A stretch of 64,000 nucleotides of DNA from Pseudomonas sp. 14P_8.1_Bac3 (GCF_025466085.1 NZ_JANLOD010000007.1:1-64000); one strand, 5' to 3'. Positions 43,755-54,238 are shown, numbered from the stretch's first letter. Translations and numbers: made by a program. The notes: a model not told the origin generated them from the letters alone.

Positions 43755-44795
43755 TCAGGCTGACTGGCGGTGACTGCGGCGAAATTCGCCGGGGGTCTGA
43801 CCGCTCCAGCGTTTGAAAGCGCGTTGAAACGCTTCGGCTGAGGCAAAGCCCAGCAAGTAGGCGATTTCACCGAACGCCAGTTCGGTATCGCGAATGTAGG
43901 TCATGGCCAGGTCGCGGCGGGTGTCGTTGAGAATTGCACGAAATTGCGTGCCTTCCTCTGCGAGTCTGCGACGCAAGGTCCAGGTGGGCAGCTTCAGGCG
44001 TGCCGCCACTTCTTCCAGGTCGGGTTCCCGGCCACCATTGAGCAACGGCCCCAGTAACTGAGTGATGCGTTCACGCAGGCTACGGGTGCGCGTCAGCTGT
44101 TCCAGCTCCCGTTCACACAATTGCAGCAGATGCCGCCAGGTACTGGGACAGTGCACGGGATTACGCTGAGCGAGGCTACCCAGGCTCAGGCGCAGTTGGT
44201 TGTGTTCGGCGCCAAACTGGATCGGACAATCGCCCAGTAGCGCATACGCCTCCCGGTAATCGGGCTCGTCGAACTCGATGTCGATGCGTTCGGCGCTCAA
44301 GGGCACCGGGCTGACGCTGGACAGCTGCTGCAACCAGCCGGCAATGATCGAATCCACCACGAAGCGGTTATAGGCGTTGTAGGGACTGATGGAATAGAAC
44401 CGCAGCCAGGCGCCCGTGGCGTCTTCGTGGAAACTTGACTGGCCGCGATAGTTGGAGCCGTACAAGGCTTCAAAGCGAATCAGGCAGCGCGCCGTCTCTC
44501 GCACCGTCGGCGCCTGTGCCGCGGTGACCCCGGCGAGGCCGGCCTGGCTGAGGCGGCTGAGCTGGCCCATGCGCAAGCCCAGCGCCGGGTTGGCGGTCAG
44601 CTGGATCGCGCCGTGCCCCAGGCGCATGTAGCGCGGGATGGAGAGTCGGGCGCAGGCTTCGCTCAGCCGAGCCGGGTCGAGGCCATATTGATCGAGCAGC
44701 GGTTGCGGGTCGATGCCGTGGCTGCGTATGGCATCCGCCAGGCTATGAACGAAGCCGACCGACAGGTCCCCCAGACGCATCGGCAACGGTTTCAT
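43755..44795 (-). CDS. AraC-family transcriptional regulator
   Basis: A 346-residue regulator of the OruR/ArgR-like AraC group. The N-terminal domain (about 20-210) is the arabinose_bind_2 type with GLRMGQLSRLSQAGLAG; the C-terminal pair of helix-turn-helix motifs (about 240-340) includes VAARLKLPTWTLRRRLAEEG and the signature FGEIAYLLGFASAEAFQRAF. It follows the nitrilase-like gene by 3 bases on the same strand, which implies co-transcription and possibly a shared pathway. Inducer unknown. Confidence 0.92.
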   Translation of the reverse strand: MKPLPMRLGDLSVGFVHSLADAIRSHGIDPQPLLDQYGLDPARLSEACARLSIPRYMRLGHGAIQLTANPALGLRMGQLSRLSQAGLAGVTAAQAPTVRETARCLIRFEALYGSNYRGQSSFHEDATGAWLRFYSISPYNAYNRFVVDSIIAGWLQQLSSVSPVPLSAERIDIEFDEPDYREAYALLGDCPIQFGAEHNQLRLSLGSLAQRNPVHCPSTWRHLLQLCERELEQLTRTRSLRERITQLLGPLLNGGREPDLEEVAARLKLPTWTLRRRLAEEGTQFRAILNDTRRDLAMTYIRDTELAFGEIAYLLGFASAEAFQRAFKRWSGQTPGEFRRSHRQSA

Positions 44796-44798
44796 GGC

Positions 44799-45929
44799 TT
44801 ACAACCAAAGGTTCAGCAAACGCGCGCCACGCACGTCGCCGCCGGCGAAGTGCTGCCCGTTGCTGCTGAGGAAACTTTGCCCGGCACTGCCCTGGTCCCA
44901 GAACTGCCCGCGCAGAAATACACTCATGCCCGCGACCGCCTGGCTGCTCGGCGGTTGCGCGGTCAACGTCAGGCGGTGCCAGGCCTGGCCCTCACTCAGT
45001 TCACCGGCCTTGAGGCTGACCGACTTTGGTGTCGACAACCCTTTGTAGCCGCGCCATGGCTTGTCCCACGTGCCGCGGCCGCTGACGAAGGCCGGGACGG
45101 CTACCAACTGCGCGCCTTGGTCGTCGAGTTTGCGGTAGTTTTCCGGATACCAACTGTCGCTGCCGATCAATATCCCGAGTCGACCGGCCGGGGTGTCGAC
45201 GACGCTCACAGCCTGTTCGCCATTGGCCTCGATCACATCGCGGTCAGCGAAGATCGGATGCATCTGGCGCTGGGGCTGGCCGATCGGCACGCCGTCGCGA
45301 CCGAACACCACGCTGCTGTTGTACAGCGCGCCCTGGCCGATTTTCAGGGTGCCGTCGATGATGCTCGGCTCGGGCAGCACGATGGAGCCTGCGACCAGCG
45401 TCACGTGAAATTCTTTCGCCAAACCACCGAACAGCGCCTGGTAATCCTTGGCCATGCCTTTGGCTTTCATGCGCAGGTGCGCATCGTCCAGGCGGTTGTC
45501 GCCCTTGGCGCTGATCAGCGCGCGGACGAACTTCACCGGGTTGCTCACCGCCAGCCAGTTCATGGCTTCCTTGATGGTGGGCGCTTGGTACAGCTCGTCT
45601 TTTTCGCCGCTGACCATCAACCAGGTGCCCACATGTTCGGGCAGCACGACGATGGTTTTGTCATTCAGCAGCCCCTGCTCCTGGGCTTTCTGCAGATAGG
45701 CCGCGAGCTTGCGGTGCAGGCGGTCGGCGCTTTGATAGTCGGTGGGAAACAGCTCCGGCTGGATCCCCAACAGGTTGCCACGATCGGCCGGCGTGCCCTG
45801 ATCGATGGCGAGATCGATCCTCAGGTCCGACAGGTAATGACCCGCGGGGCGATCCGCGGCCCACATCGCGTAGGTCGTCAGGGCGGCAATCAATGCCATG
45901 GAGAAGGTCAGGTACAGAAGTTTACGCAT
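44799..45929 (-). CDS. Nitrilase-fold protein lacking the catalytic cysteine
   Basis: A 376-residue protein with an N-terminal membrane anchor or signal (about 1-25) and a carbon-nitrogen hydrolase-like domain. LPEHVGTW gives the position of the catalytic glutamate (E98). Where active nitrilases have a lysine (YRKxHL) this protein has R-Q222-M-H-P, and where they have the nucleophile in IC[YW]D it has I-G256-S-D-S-W. There is no cysteine anywhere in the protein. The upstream REP-free spacing and 3-base gap to the AraC gene suggest an operon. It is likely a non-catalytic or differently acting relative. Confidence 0.8.
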   Translation of the reverse strand: MRKLLYLTFSMALIAALTTYAMWAADRPAGHYLSDLRIDLAIDQGTPADRGNLLGIQPELFPTDYQSADRLHRKLAAYLQKAQEQGLLNDKTIVVLPEHVGTWLMVSGEKDELYQAPTIKEAMNWLAVSNPVKFVRALISAKGDNRLDDAHLRMKAKGMAKDYQALFGGLAKEFHVTLVAGSIVLPEPSIIDGTLKIGQGALYNSSVVFGRDGVPIGQPQRQMHPIFADRDVIEANGEQAVSVVDTPAGRLGILIGSDSWYPENYRKLDDQGAQLVAVPAFVSGRGTWDKPWRGYKGLSTPKSVSLKAGELSEGQAWHRLTLTAQPPSSQAVAGMSVFLRGQFWDQGSAGQSFLSSNGQHFAGGDVRGARLLNLWL

Positions 45930-46105
45930 GGGGAAGCAGTCAACGGCCGGGTGCAGGGTTTAAGGCGTTTCATCGAAAATCGGCTCAAGGATAAAGCGAA
46001 TCAACGTGTTGATGGGGAATTTCTGTGTTTACCGGCCGGCTCCTGCAAGGGGACCTGGAGCTTTGCTGCCAATGACTTTTACGTGCCGACGGGCAGCAAG
46101 GGCGT

Positions 46106-46723
46106 TCAGGAAATCCCCTGTATTAGGATCTTTTTATGGTGGCCGATAATCCCCGAAATCACGGTCGTGAGTGTTTCCGTGAGCACGGCTTTTGTTGTCT
46201 CGACGCTGTACCACTGAGCCTGCCCAAACAAGATCGCAATGACTGCGCCGGTCATTGGGCAATTGTCGATGTCGGGTGTACCGGGTTCACGGTCTTCATT
46301 ATCGATGATCGATTTCAACAGGGAGGCGTAGCGGTTTTTCAACTGGATGACCTGGGCCTTTTGTTCTGTATCAAGATTCGCGACTTCACGTGCCATGAGC
46401 ATCAGCGTGTGTTTTTCGTTGAAGCGGAACGCGACGAAGGCCTGAATGAACAGGCGCAGACGCTCGCGAGGGTTCCGTGCGCGTTTGGTTCGGTGCACGG
46501 TGTCCAGTAACAAATCCGAAAAGCCGGACTCGATCAGTTCGAATAACAGAGACTGTTTATTTTCGATGTGGTGGTACAGAGAGCCCGCATGCAAACCCAG
46601 ATAATTCGCCAGGTCGCGCAAGCCGATGGCCTGAAAACCGTGAACGGCGAACAGTTCAACCGCAGCCTCCAGTAATCGGTCGCGGGCGCTGCTGACCGGT
46701 TTGCTTGATACAGACATTGGCAT
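46106..46723 (-). CDS. TetR/AcrR-family transcriptional regulator
   Basis: A 205-residue repressor-type protein. The N-terminal helix-turn-helix reads RDRLLEAAVELFAVHGFQAI then LRDLANYLGLHAGSLYHHI (about 14-53), typical of TetR. The C-terminal part (about 75-190) is the helical ligand-binding and dimer domain, with GAVIAILFGQAQWYS. AGGGG lies before the ATG at 46723; an ATG two codons later is also possible. It is next to and in the same direction as the MFS and flavin reductase genes, so it probably regulates the catabolic island. Confidence 0.92.
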   Translation of the reverse strand: MPMSVSSKPVSSARDRLLEAAVELFAVHGFQAIGLRDLANYLGLHAGSLYHHIENKQSLLFELIESGFSDLLLDTVHRTKRARNPRERLRLFIQAFVAFRFNEKHTLMLMAREVANLDTEQKAQVIQLKNRYASLLKSIIDNEDREPGTPDIDNCPMTGAVIAILFGQAQWYSVETTKAVLTETLTTVISGIIGHHKKILIQGIS

Positions 46724-46741
46724 GTTGCCCCTGGTAGCGAT

Positions 46742-48082
46742 TTACTCGACGTGGCGGTAGGACGTCCTGGACGCATGGCGGGCGGTGCGCACCAATAACA
46801 CCACCGCGCAGATCACCGGCAGATTCACCAGAAGCAGCGAGTACCGCAGCGATTCGTGGCCGAACAGGGGCAGCAACATATCGCTGAACAAGCCCGTGAT
46901 CAGAGGGCCCACGCCGACCCCGAGCAACGTGCTGACAATGGTTTGCAGCGCCATGGCCGTGCCGCGTCGGCCGGATGGCACCAGTTGGGTGACGAGATTG
47001 TAGGAAGGGGCCACCCACCATACGGCGAAGAACGAATACAGCGCGCACCAGAGCATGGCGCTGGGGATGGGCACGTCGCCGAAGTGCACCAGCAGCGAAT
47101 CCGACCAGAGCAGATAGGGCACCAGTGCACTCAGCGCTGCCAGGTGACCTATGACCGGAATGGAAATCTGCCAATGCGGATGGCGTCGACACAGACGGTC
47201 GCTCAGCCAACCGCTGAACAGGCCACCGATACCGGCCGAGGTGCCGCAGATGACGCCCGCCAGCAACCCGGCGTGCTGCAATGACAAGCCGTGGGAGCGC
47301 ACGAGAAAACTGGTATTCCACATGCCGATGGCATAGGAGCTGAGCGTGGTCAGGCCGCCCGCCAGGATCAGGCAACGATAGGCCGGCAGTGCCCAGAGTT
47401 TGCGCGCTTCGGCGCCCATGCCCAGCAACGCCGGTTGCGCGTGAGTCTGTGGCGTGAGGTCCCACCGGCCGCGCCCCGGTTCACGGACGAAGAGCGCGAG
47501 GATGGCGCAGAACACCAACGCCGGTACTCCCAGGGCAACGAACGCGCTACGCCAGCCGTAGTGCTCCACCACCCAGGCTCCAATGCTTAAACCGATGATG
47601 GAAGAAAACGTCGGCGCCGCGGTAAAACAACTGATGGCGAAAGAGCGTCGTTGCGGTGGATACAGGTCGGCGATCAACGACAGTGAAGCCGAAGTCGTCG
47701 GCGATTCACTGACGGCCACCAGCATCCGCGCGATGGCCAGCGCAATAAACCCGCCGGCCAGCCCGCAAGCCATTGTCGCCAGTGACCACAGCAGGCACGA
47801 CATGGCCAGCAGGCGCAGGCGCGGCATGCGATCCACCAGGCGTCCCGCGGGCAAGCCCATCAGCGCATACACCGCGGCGAACGCCAGGCCCGAGATCAAC
47901 CCGATGGCGGTATCGCCGACGCCGAATTCGGCTTTGATCGGCTCGACCATGACCGCGAGTATCTGGCGTCCGACAAAGTTGTCGGCAAACACCAGGGCCA
48001 ACAGTAACAGCAGGCCGTGGCTGCGCCAGCCAACCCGTGCCGCGGGCAACGTACCCTCGCGTGCGGTCACCGCGGTGCCCAC
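46742..48082 (-). CDS. MFS transporter (Spinster-like/aromatic acid type)
   Basis: A 446-residue major facilitator with twelve hydrophobic segments. FADNFVGRQILAVMVEPIKAE (first part FADNFVGRQILAVMVEPI, about 32-49) and GLPAGRLVDRMPR in the motif-A loop fit the spinster-like group that transports organic acids, lipids or hydrophobic compounds. The start overlaps the flavin reductase gene end by 16 bases, so translation is coupled. Its place in the catabolic island suggests uptake (or export) of the island substrate. Confidence 0.92.
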   Translation of the reverse strand: MGTAVTAREGTLPAARVGWRSHGLLLLLALVFADNFVGRQILAVMVEPIKAEFGVGDTAIGLISGLAFAAVYALMGLPAGRLVDRMPRLRLLAMSCLLWSLATMACGLAGGFIALAIARMLVAVSESPTTSASLSLIADLYPPQRRSFAISCFTAAPTFSSIIGLSIGAWVVEHYGWRSAFVALGVPALVFCAILALFVREPGRGRWDLTPQTHAQPALLGMGAEARKLWALPAYRCLILAGGLTTLSSYAIGMWNTSFLVRSHGLSLQHAGLLAGVICGTSAGIGGLFSGWLSDRLCRRHPHWQISIPVIGHLAALSALVPYLLWSDSLLVHFGDVPIPSAMLWCALYSFFAVWWVAPSYNLVTQLVPSGRRGTAMALQTIVSTLLGVGVGPLITGLFSDMLLPLFGHESLRYSLLLVNLPVICAVVLLVRTARHASRTSYRHVE

Positions 48083-49050
48083 AAATCAGGCAAGCCCGGG
48101 TCACTCACGACGATCAACCGTTTGAGCAGAACCTTCAAGGCCTGTGCATCGGCTGCGCCGAGCTTGGCCGAAAGGTCTTCTTCCACCGCCTTGGCCAGTG
48201 CCAGTTGATGCACTGACACTTCGCGCCCCTGCGCTGTGAGGACAAAACGCAGCGATTCGGCCGGTCCCTCGAACGCGACCAGGCTCTGGCGTTCAAGAAA
48301 CCGCATGCTGGCAAGTGTGACGACGCGGCCGGTGTAGTTCACGAACGTGTTGATTTCCTCAAGGGTCAGGTTGTCCCGGATGCACAGGATCGACAGGATA
48401 AAAAACGTCTGCTCGTCCAGCTGTTGACTGTTCAGCAATTGCCGCAGGGCATTGAGCGCCTGGTAATGCCCGCGCCCCAGCAAGTAGCCGAGCAGGTCTT
48501 CGGTGTAGCTGCACTCGGGCGGTGGCGGTGTGGTCGCCAGGCGTAGCTCGCTGCGGGGCTTGCGCGTGGCGAGGGCATATTGGCCGCTCTGGAACGCCAG
48601 CGGCGCGCGGTCGCTGTGATCGAAGGCCAGCACTTCACCGACAAAGATCACATGGTCGCCACCTTCGTACTGGAACGCCGTGCGGCACTGGAATCGCGCC
48701 GTGCAATCCTGCAGCAGCGGCGCCTCGCTGACGCCGTTGTCCAGTTTGATCTCGGCGAACTTGTCTTCGCCCTGGGTGGCGAAACGTCCCGACAGCGTCT
48801 CCTGCTCCGTGGAGAGCACGTGCACGTTCCAGTGTTTGCCGCTGCTGAATACCGGCAGGCTGCGTGCTTGCTTGGACAGGCTCCAGAGCACGAGCGGCGG
48901 GTTGAGCGACACGGAGTTGAAACTGTTGGCGGTGATACCCACCGGCGAGCCGTCTTCGGTCTGGGTGGTGATGATTGTGACCCCGGTCGTGAACGTGCCG
49001 AGCGCGGCGCGAAAGGCCTGGGGATCGAAGCTGATAGTTTGCGTTGCCAT
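48067..49050 (-). CDS. Flavin reductase with C-terminal extra domain
   Basis: A 327-residue protein. Residues about 10-165 are a flavin reductase-like domain: FRAALGTFTTGVTIITT at the start, then GITANSFNSVSLNPPLVLWS, the flavin-binding segment, and GDHVIFVGEV. Residues about 180-327 form a helical domain (ALNALRQLL, EEINTFVNYTGRVVTLASM) resembling the MarR-like domain of the long HPA reductase (C1) from Acinetobacter, where it controls activity by substrate binding. It supplies reduced flavin to a monooxygenase. No such monooxygenase lies in this window. GAGG is 7 nt before the ATG. Confidence 0.88.
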   Translation of the reverse strand: MATQTISFDPQAFRAALGTFTTGVTIITTQTEDGSPVGITANSFNSVSLNPPLVLWSLSKQARSLPVFSSGKHWNVHVLSTEQETLSGRFATQGEDKFAEIKLDNGVSEAPLLQDCTARFQCRTAFQYEGGDHVIFVGEVLAFDHSDRAPLAFQSGQYALATRKPRSELRLATTPPPPECSYTEDLLGYLLGRGHYQALNALRQLLNSQQLDEQTFFILSILCIRDNLTLEEINTFVNYTGRVVTLASMRFLERQSLVAFEGPAESLRFVLTAQGREVSVHQLALAKAVEEDLSAKLGAADAQALKVLLKRLIVVSDPGLPDLWAPR

Positions 49051-49247
49051 GACTGGCCTCATGGAGTGGGGATTTTCGTATGGCCAGTATTGGACGATTG
49101 CGGGCCCTGAACATCGTCTCAACGGACTAACGCCAATGCATCGCCTCGTCCGATCGGACGAGGCGGCGCGACGTTCCTCGCGGCTAGGGTGGCGGCAGGC
49201 GCATCGGGCGCTCAACGGCCATCGAGCCAACCTGCAAGGGGATAACA

Positions 49248-50684
49248 ATGAGTTCAGCCACGTCTTGCGTCGAGCACCTTTCCAGTCTGCTGGCGCGACA
49301 GAAAAGCGCTTTTGCCAGTGCCGGCGCCGTCAGTGCCGACACCCGCCGCCAGCGACTCCAGCAAGTGATCGATCTGCTGGTCCAGCATCACGAGGTGTTG
49401 ACCACTGCCATCGATGAGGATTTTGGCGGGCGGCCTGCCGGTTTTTCATTGATGAATGACGTGCTCGGAGCCCTGGCTTCGCTCAAGCACGCCCGTGACC
49501 ATCTGCACGTATGGATGCAGGATGAGCCGCGACAGATGTTCGCTCCCTACGATCAACTCGGTGCCGAAGCCTGGGTCATGTTTCAGCCGAAGGGCACGGT
49601 GGGCATCCTCGGGACCTGGAACGCGCCGTTGTACACCTTGTTCAGTCCGTTGGCCTCAGCCCTCGCGGCCGGTAACCGGGCCATTCTCAAACCTTCTGAA
49701 GTGGTGCCGCGAACGGCCGAGCGAGTGGCGCGCCTGTGTGCCGAACACCTCGATCCAATGGTCGTGGCTGTCGTCAATGGCGGGCCGGAGCTGGGTGAAG
49801 CGTTCAGCAGCCAGCCGTTCGACCATCTGGTGTTTACCGGCAGCACGGCGATCGGCCGGCGGGTGATGGGCAATGCTGCGAAAAACCTGGTACCGGTCAC
49901 CCTGGAGCTCGGTGGCAAGTCGCCGGTGATCGTTTCGCGCAGTGCCGACCTCAGCAAGGCCGCGTTCAGCATCGCGGCGGGCAAGACCAGCAATGGCGGG
50001 CAGATTTGCATCAACCCCGATCTGGTGTACGTGCCCAAGGCCTCGCTTGAGCCATTCCTGGAAGCGTTGCGCGGTGCTTATCGCGACCTCAATCCGACAG
50101 TGGCCGGCAACCCGGATGTGGTGGCGGTGGTCAACCAGCGTCACCTTGAGCGGGTCGAGGGCCTGGTCGAGGACGCGCGGTTGCGCGGTGCGCGAATCGA
50201 ATGCGTACCAGAGTTCCAGGACGCGGACATCAGCGACCGGCGTCGTCCGCTGCGGGTGGTGGTCGATCCGCCCCGGGAAAGCCTGATCATGCAGGAGGAA
50301 ATATTCGGTCCGGCCATCGTCGTGCTGGGCTACGACGACCTCGACCAAGTGATTGCCGGCATTAACGCCCAGCCCCGTCCGCTGGCCCTGTACTACTTCG
50401 GCGACGACGCGCAGGAACAGCGCCACGTGCTGGAGCACACCCTGTCCGGCGGCGTCACGATCAACGACGTGATGATGCACGCAGCGATGCACGATGCGCC
50501 GTTCGGCGGTGTCGGTGCTTCGGGCATGGGGCATTACCACGGCCGTGAAGGGTTTCTCGAGTTCAGTCACTTGCGCACGGTGTTCAAGGCATCGGCTCAT
50601 GACCCGCGCCGCGAATGGGGCCTGTTGCCGCCTTACGGCGAGCACTTTCTGGCGGCCATGCAGGCCGGGGTCACTTCCGACTGA
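49248..50684 (+). CDS. Aldehyde dehydrogenase (coniferyl-aldehyde dehydrogenase-like)
   Basis: A 478-residue NAD(P)-dependent aldehyde dehydrogenase of the class-3-like (CalB) group. [18 protein letters not shown] is the cofactor region, E220 in LELGGKSP is the general base and C254 in GGQICINPD the nucleophile. Length (about 478) and lack of an N-terminal extension fit this group. It begins the plus-strand part of the island, divergent from the flavin reductase with about 200 bases between. In steroid-degrading Proteobacteria an aldehyde dehydrogenase oxidises a side-chain aldehyde; that role is possible here but not shown. Confidence 0.92.
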   Translation: MSSATSCVEHLSSLLARQKSAFASAGAVSADTRRQRLQQVIDLLVQHHEVLTTAIDEDFGGRPAGFSLMNDVLGALASLKHARDHLHVWMQDEPRQMFAPYDQLGAEAWVMFQPKGTVGILGTWNAPLYTLFSPLASALAAGNRAILKPSEVVPRTAERVARLCAEHLDPMVVAVVNGGPELGEAFSSQPFDHLVFTGSTAIGRRVMGNAAKNLVPVTLELGGKSPVIVSRSADLSKAAFSIAAGKTSNGGQICINPDLVYVPKASLEPFLEALRGAYRDLNPTVAGNPDVVAVVNQRHLERVEGLVEDARLRGARIECVPEFQDADISDRRRPLRVVVDPPRESLIMQEEIFGPAIVVLGYDDLDQVIAGINAQPRPLALYYFGDDAQEQRHVLEHTLSGGVTINDVMMHAAMHDAPFGGVGASGMGHYHGREGFLEFSHLRTVFKASAHDPRREWGLLPPYGEHFLAAMQAGVTSD

Positions 50685-50743
50685 TTCGGCGCGGGGAGGG
50701 CCTTGCGTGCCTCCCTGCGCTGTACGAGACAGGCCATCGATTT

Positions 50744-52396
50744 ATGTTCAACGCAATCACAATCGCCCAGCGGCTCTGGCTCTGGGCGTTATTGGCCACG
50801 TTGCTGTTCGTCCTGGCGGTGGTGCTCGGCGCTTACGGGTTGCATCAGGCCCGCGACAGCCTGCGCGCCATCAACGAAGACAACCTGGCGACCTTGTTGA
50901 CGTTCGGCGACATCGAACACCGTCTCGACGAAAGCCGGCGCCTGGTGCTGCTCGCGATCCAGCACGATCCGGAAGGCCCGCTCGTGGCGGCATTCGACCG
51001 TCCGGTGGAAGCCACCCTGGCCGCCATCGAGAGCAACAACCTGGCCCTGGCAGGTGCCTGGGCAACGTATCGCGAGCGAACGTTGAGCGGTGACGAGTTG
51101 CAGGCCGCCGAGGCGTTCGACCAGCACTATCAGGCATGGCAGGAGGAGCTGGGCTTTTTGCTGGAGGCGTTGCGTGCTGGCGATTTTCGTTTGTCGGGCA
51201 TCCTGTCTTTCCTGCGCATGGCCGAGCCGCAAGGCGATGCCGCCGTGGCCGAGCTGGGCAAGTTGCAGGCCCTGCAGCAGGCCGAGGCCGCGCGCGCCTA
51301 CGAGGTCGCGCAACAGCGCTATCGCTTGACGCTCCTGGCTTATCTTGCGCTGGCGGTGGTGGGCGGGCTGGCGGGCAGCCTGACGGCGTTCTCCATCTTG
51401 CGCCGTCTCAAGCGCGCTTTTGCCCAGGCCGGTTCCAGCGTGCGAGCCATTGCCGGTGGCAATCTGGTGCATCCGATCGAGATCAAAGGCCGTGACGAAT
51501 TCGCCCTGATGCTGCGCGACATCGTGCTGATGCGTGACGGCCTGCATGGTCTGATCTCGCAGATGCGCGCGCTGGTGCAGCGGGTCAGTCGCGAAGCGGC
51601 GCACATGGCCGAGTCGGCGGAGCTGGCGTCCACGGCCACCCGCCAGCAGGCCGATGCGGTGCGCGGGATTTCCACGGCGGTGGAGAACCTGTCGGGCTCG
51701 ATCAGCGAAGTGGAAAACCATGTCGGTGTGTCACGCGCTATCACCCAACACTCTGCAGGGCGATCGGGCAAGAGCGAAGGGTATATTCGCGATATGGCTC
51801 AGGAGATGAACCGGATCAGTGATGTGATCAGCGACACGGCCATACACATCCGTGAGCTCGAAGGATTTTCCACGGACATCAGCCACGTGCTCAGTGTGAT
51901 TCGCAGCATCGCCGAGCAGACCAACCTCCTGGCGCTGAACGCCGCCATCGAAGCCGCGCGTGCCGGTGAGGCGGGGCGCGGGTTTGCCGTGGTCGCCGAC
52001 GAAGTGCGCCTGCTGGCGCAGCGCACGGCCAGTTCCATCGGTGAAATCGACCATACCGTGCAACGTATTCAGGAAGGCACACTGGCGGTTGTCGAGGGTA
52101 TGGGCCGGGTGGTCGGCCGCGTGCGTGACGGCGTGAACCTGGCCCATGAGGCCGGCGATTCGGTGGCGCAAATCCGCACGGGCACCGATGATGTGATCCG
52201 CAGCGTGGATACCATCGCCAGGGTGATTACCGAGCAGGTGCAAGTCACCCGGGAAATGGTCACCCGGGTCGACAGTGTCGCGTCCGGTACCGGGGCGCTG
52301 TCGGCCAACGCCGGACGCAGCGCGGTGGCCGCCGGGGATCTGGAACAGCTGGCGCGGGAGCTGGACCAGTTGTCCGCCCGGTTCAATGTCGCTTGA
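50744..52396 (+). CDS. Methyl-accepting chemotaxis protein
   Basis: A 550-residue chemoreceptor. A first membrane segment (about 10-33), a periplasmic four-helix-bundle-type sensor (about 34-192), a second membrane segment (about 193-218), a HAMP region and the cytoplasmic signalling domain are visible. The hairpin tip [19 protein letters not shown] is near residues 392-410 and [17 protein letters not shown] follows. No C-terminal CheR/CheB pentapeptide is seen. The ATG at 50744 gives the proper first membrane helix. Its place among catabolic genes suggests taxis to the island substrate. Confidence 0.93.
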   Translation: MFNAITIAQRLWLWALLATLLFVLAVVLGAYGLHQARDSLRAINEDNLATLLTFGDIEHRLDESRRLVLLAIQHDPEGPLVAAFDRPVEATLAAIESNNLALAGAWATYRERTLSGDELQAAEAFDQHYQAWQEELGFLLEALRAGDFRLSGILSFLRMAEPQGDAAVAELGKLQALQQAEAARAYEVAQQRYRLTLLAYLALAVVGGLAGSLTAFSILRRLKRAFAQAGSSVRAIAGGNLVHPIEIKGRDEFALMLRDIVLMRDGLHGLISQMRALVQRVSREAAHMAESAELASTATRQQADAVRGISTAVENLSGSISEVENHVGVSRAITQHSAGRSGKSEGYIRDMAQEMNRISDVISDTAIHIRELEGFSTDISHVLSVIRSIAEQTNLLALNAAIEAARAGEAGRGFAVVADEVRLLAQRTASSIGEIDHTVQRIQEGTLAVVEGMGRVVGRVRDGVNLAHEAGDSVAQIRTGTDDVIRSVDTIARVITEQVQVTREMVTRVDSVASGTGALSANAGRSAVAAGDLEQLARELDQLSARFNVA

Positions 52397-52502
52397 ACAC
52401 CACAACCCTGCAGGTGCGAGGCTTGACCGCGAAACGCTTCCTCTGACGCAGCGTTGGTACAGAACTTCTAAACAATAATCATCAATCAGGGCGCGATCAT
52501 CC

Positions 52503-54080
52503 ATGGATAACCAGGCACACCCACTCAACGCTTCTACCCTCACCGACAACGGCTGGCCACGCCGCAGTGTGCTCAAGGCGGGCGCGGTGGCCGTTGGCGT
52601 CGGCTTGCTGGGACGCTTTGCCGACGTTCGCGCGGCGGGGCTTTCGGACAGCGATTATCGGGCCATGGATGCCTGGGCCATGAGCCAGGGGATCCGCAGC
52701 GGCGAGCTGAGTGCCGAGGACCTGCTGGCGGCGGCGCTGGTCCGCTACAACGCGGTCAACCCGAAGATAAATGCCGTGAACATGCTGCACGAAGCCTATG
52801 CGCGGACCTTGCTGGCCCAGCGTCGCGCCGCCGGTAACGCTGATCAGGGTGCCCTGGCGGGGGTGCCGATGCTGTTCAAGGACCTCAACACGTCGCTGCA
52901 AGGCACCGTCACCAGCAATGGCAGCCGGATGTTCAAGGACTCACCTCCTGCGGCCCGCACCAGCACCCTGATCACCCGCTACGAGCAGGCTGGCGCGGTG
53001 CCGTTCGGCAAGACCGCGTGCCCCGAATTCGGCTTGACCACCACCACCGAATCCCTGGCCTGGGGGCAAACCCGTAACCCCTGGAACCTGGCCATGAGCG
53101 CGGGCGGTTCCTCGGGTGGTTCGGCCGCCGCGGTGGCCGCGGGCATCGTTCCGGTGGCGCATGCCACCGATGGCGGCGGTTCGATCCGTATTCCGGCTTC
53201 GTACTGTGGCGTGGTTGGGCTCAAGCCCAGCCGCTATCGCACGCCGAGCGGGCCGCTGCACTTCGAAGGTTTTTTTGGTGCCAGCGCAGCCAATGTGGTG
53301 TCGCGCACGGTGCGTGATACCGCACTGTTCCTCGATGCCGGGCAAGGTCATGAAGCGGGCAGCGCGTATTGGTGTGCGCCACTGGTGCGCCCTTATGTAG
53401 AGGAACTACAGCGCGAGCCGGGCAAGCTGCGCGTGGCCGTGGTGCGCCAGTCGCTGACCGGTGCCCCACTGGAACCGGCGATTGCCGCCACTCTGGAACA
53501 GACCATCAAGCAGCTGCTGGCCCTCGGGCATGAGCTCGAAGAGCTGACCCTGAGCATCGATCCGCGTCAGCTGTTCGGTGCCCATGGCACGGTGATCGCG
53601 ACCTCGCTGCGCGCGCAGATTCACGATCGTGAACAGGCGCTCGGACGGGCGGCAACGGCGCAGGACCTGGAGAAAATCACCCTGGTCAATCTCGAGCGCT
53701 CGAAGGGAATCAGCGGCGAGGACCTGTACCGCGCGCGTCAGTCATTCGAGAGCATCGGTGCAACGATGGAGCAGTATTTCGAACGCTACGACGTGATCCT
53801 GTCCCCGGTCACAGGCAGCCTGACGCCGAAACTGGGTCTGTTGTCCCTCGACCAGCCATGGGACAGCTACGCCCATCAGGCCATGGGCAGCGCCGGCTTC
53901 ACCGTGGTCGCCAACGTCAGCGGCCAGCCGGCCATTTCCCTGCCGCTGGGCCAGAGCGACGATGGTTTGCCAGTCGGCATGATGTTCACCGCGCGACTGG
54001 GGGGCGAAGACGTGCTGCTGCGCCTGGCCAGCCAGCTGGAACAGGCCCACCCCTGGGCCGCCAGACGCGCCACCCTGTAA
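52503..54080 (+). CDS. Amidase, Tat-exported
   Basis: A 525-residue amidase-signature hydrolase. The catalytic triad is complete: K126 in FKDLNTS, S203 in [14 protein letters not shown] and S227 in [11 protein letters not shown]. The N-terminus contains [18 protein letters not shown] (about 20-37), a twin-arginine signal peptide, so the folded enzyme is sent to the periplasm. The start ATG is given by the conserved order; the upstream ribosome site is weak. It could deconjugate an amide-linked substrate before uptake, which would suit the island if the substrate is conjugated. Confidence 0.9.
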   Translation: MDNQAHPLNASTLTDNGWPRRSVLKAGAVAVGVGLLGRFADVRAAGLSDSDYRAMDAWAMSQGIRSGELSAEDLLAAALVRYNAVNPKINAVNMLHEAYARTLLAQRRAAGNADQGALAGVPMLFKDLNTSLQGTVTSNGSRMFKDSPPAARTSTLITRYEQAGAVPFGKTACPEFGLTTTTESLAWGQTRNPWNLAMSAGGSSGGSAAAVAAGIVPVAHATDGGGSIRIPASYCGVVGLKPSRYRTPSGPLHFEGFFGASAANVVSRTVRDTALFLDAGQGHEAGSAYWCAPLVRPYVEELQREPGKLRVAVVRQSLTGAPLEPAIAATLEQTIKQLLALGHELEELTLSIDPRQLFGAHGTVIATSLRAQIHDREQALGRAATAQDLEKITLVNLERSKGISGEDLYRARQSFESIGATMEQYFERYDVILSPVTGSLTPKLGLLSLDQPWDSYAHQAMGSAGFTVVANVSGQPAISLPLGQSDDGLPVGMMFTARLGGEDVLLRLASQLEQAHPWAARRATL

Positions 54081-54238
54081 CGCCACTGCGCCGTCGCCGC
54101 GGGGGATGAGATCGTCCCCTAGTCCACTTTGACGATGAGCCCATCCCCTCGCAGCCCTGATCATGGGCTGCACTCCGCCAGCGCACCCGCTGCGTCGTCG
54201 GCGGTTTTTATCTGACCTCAGCTAATGGCATAACAACA

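Noticed and set aside
49248..50684. Naming the aldehyde dehydrogenase calB with a lignin-aldehyde role
   Set aside because: Only the subfamily resemblance supports it; no ferulate or vanillin gene is nearby and the neighbours point to another pathway.
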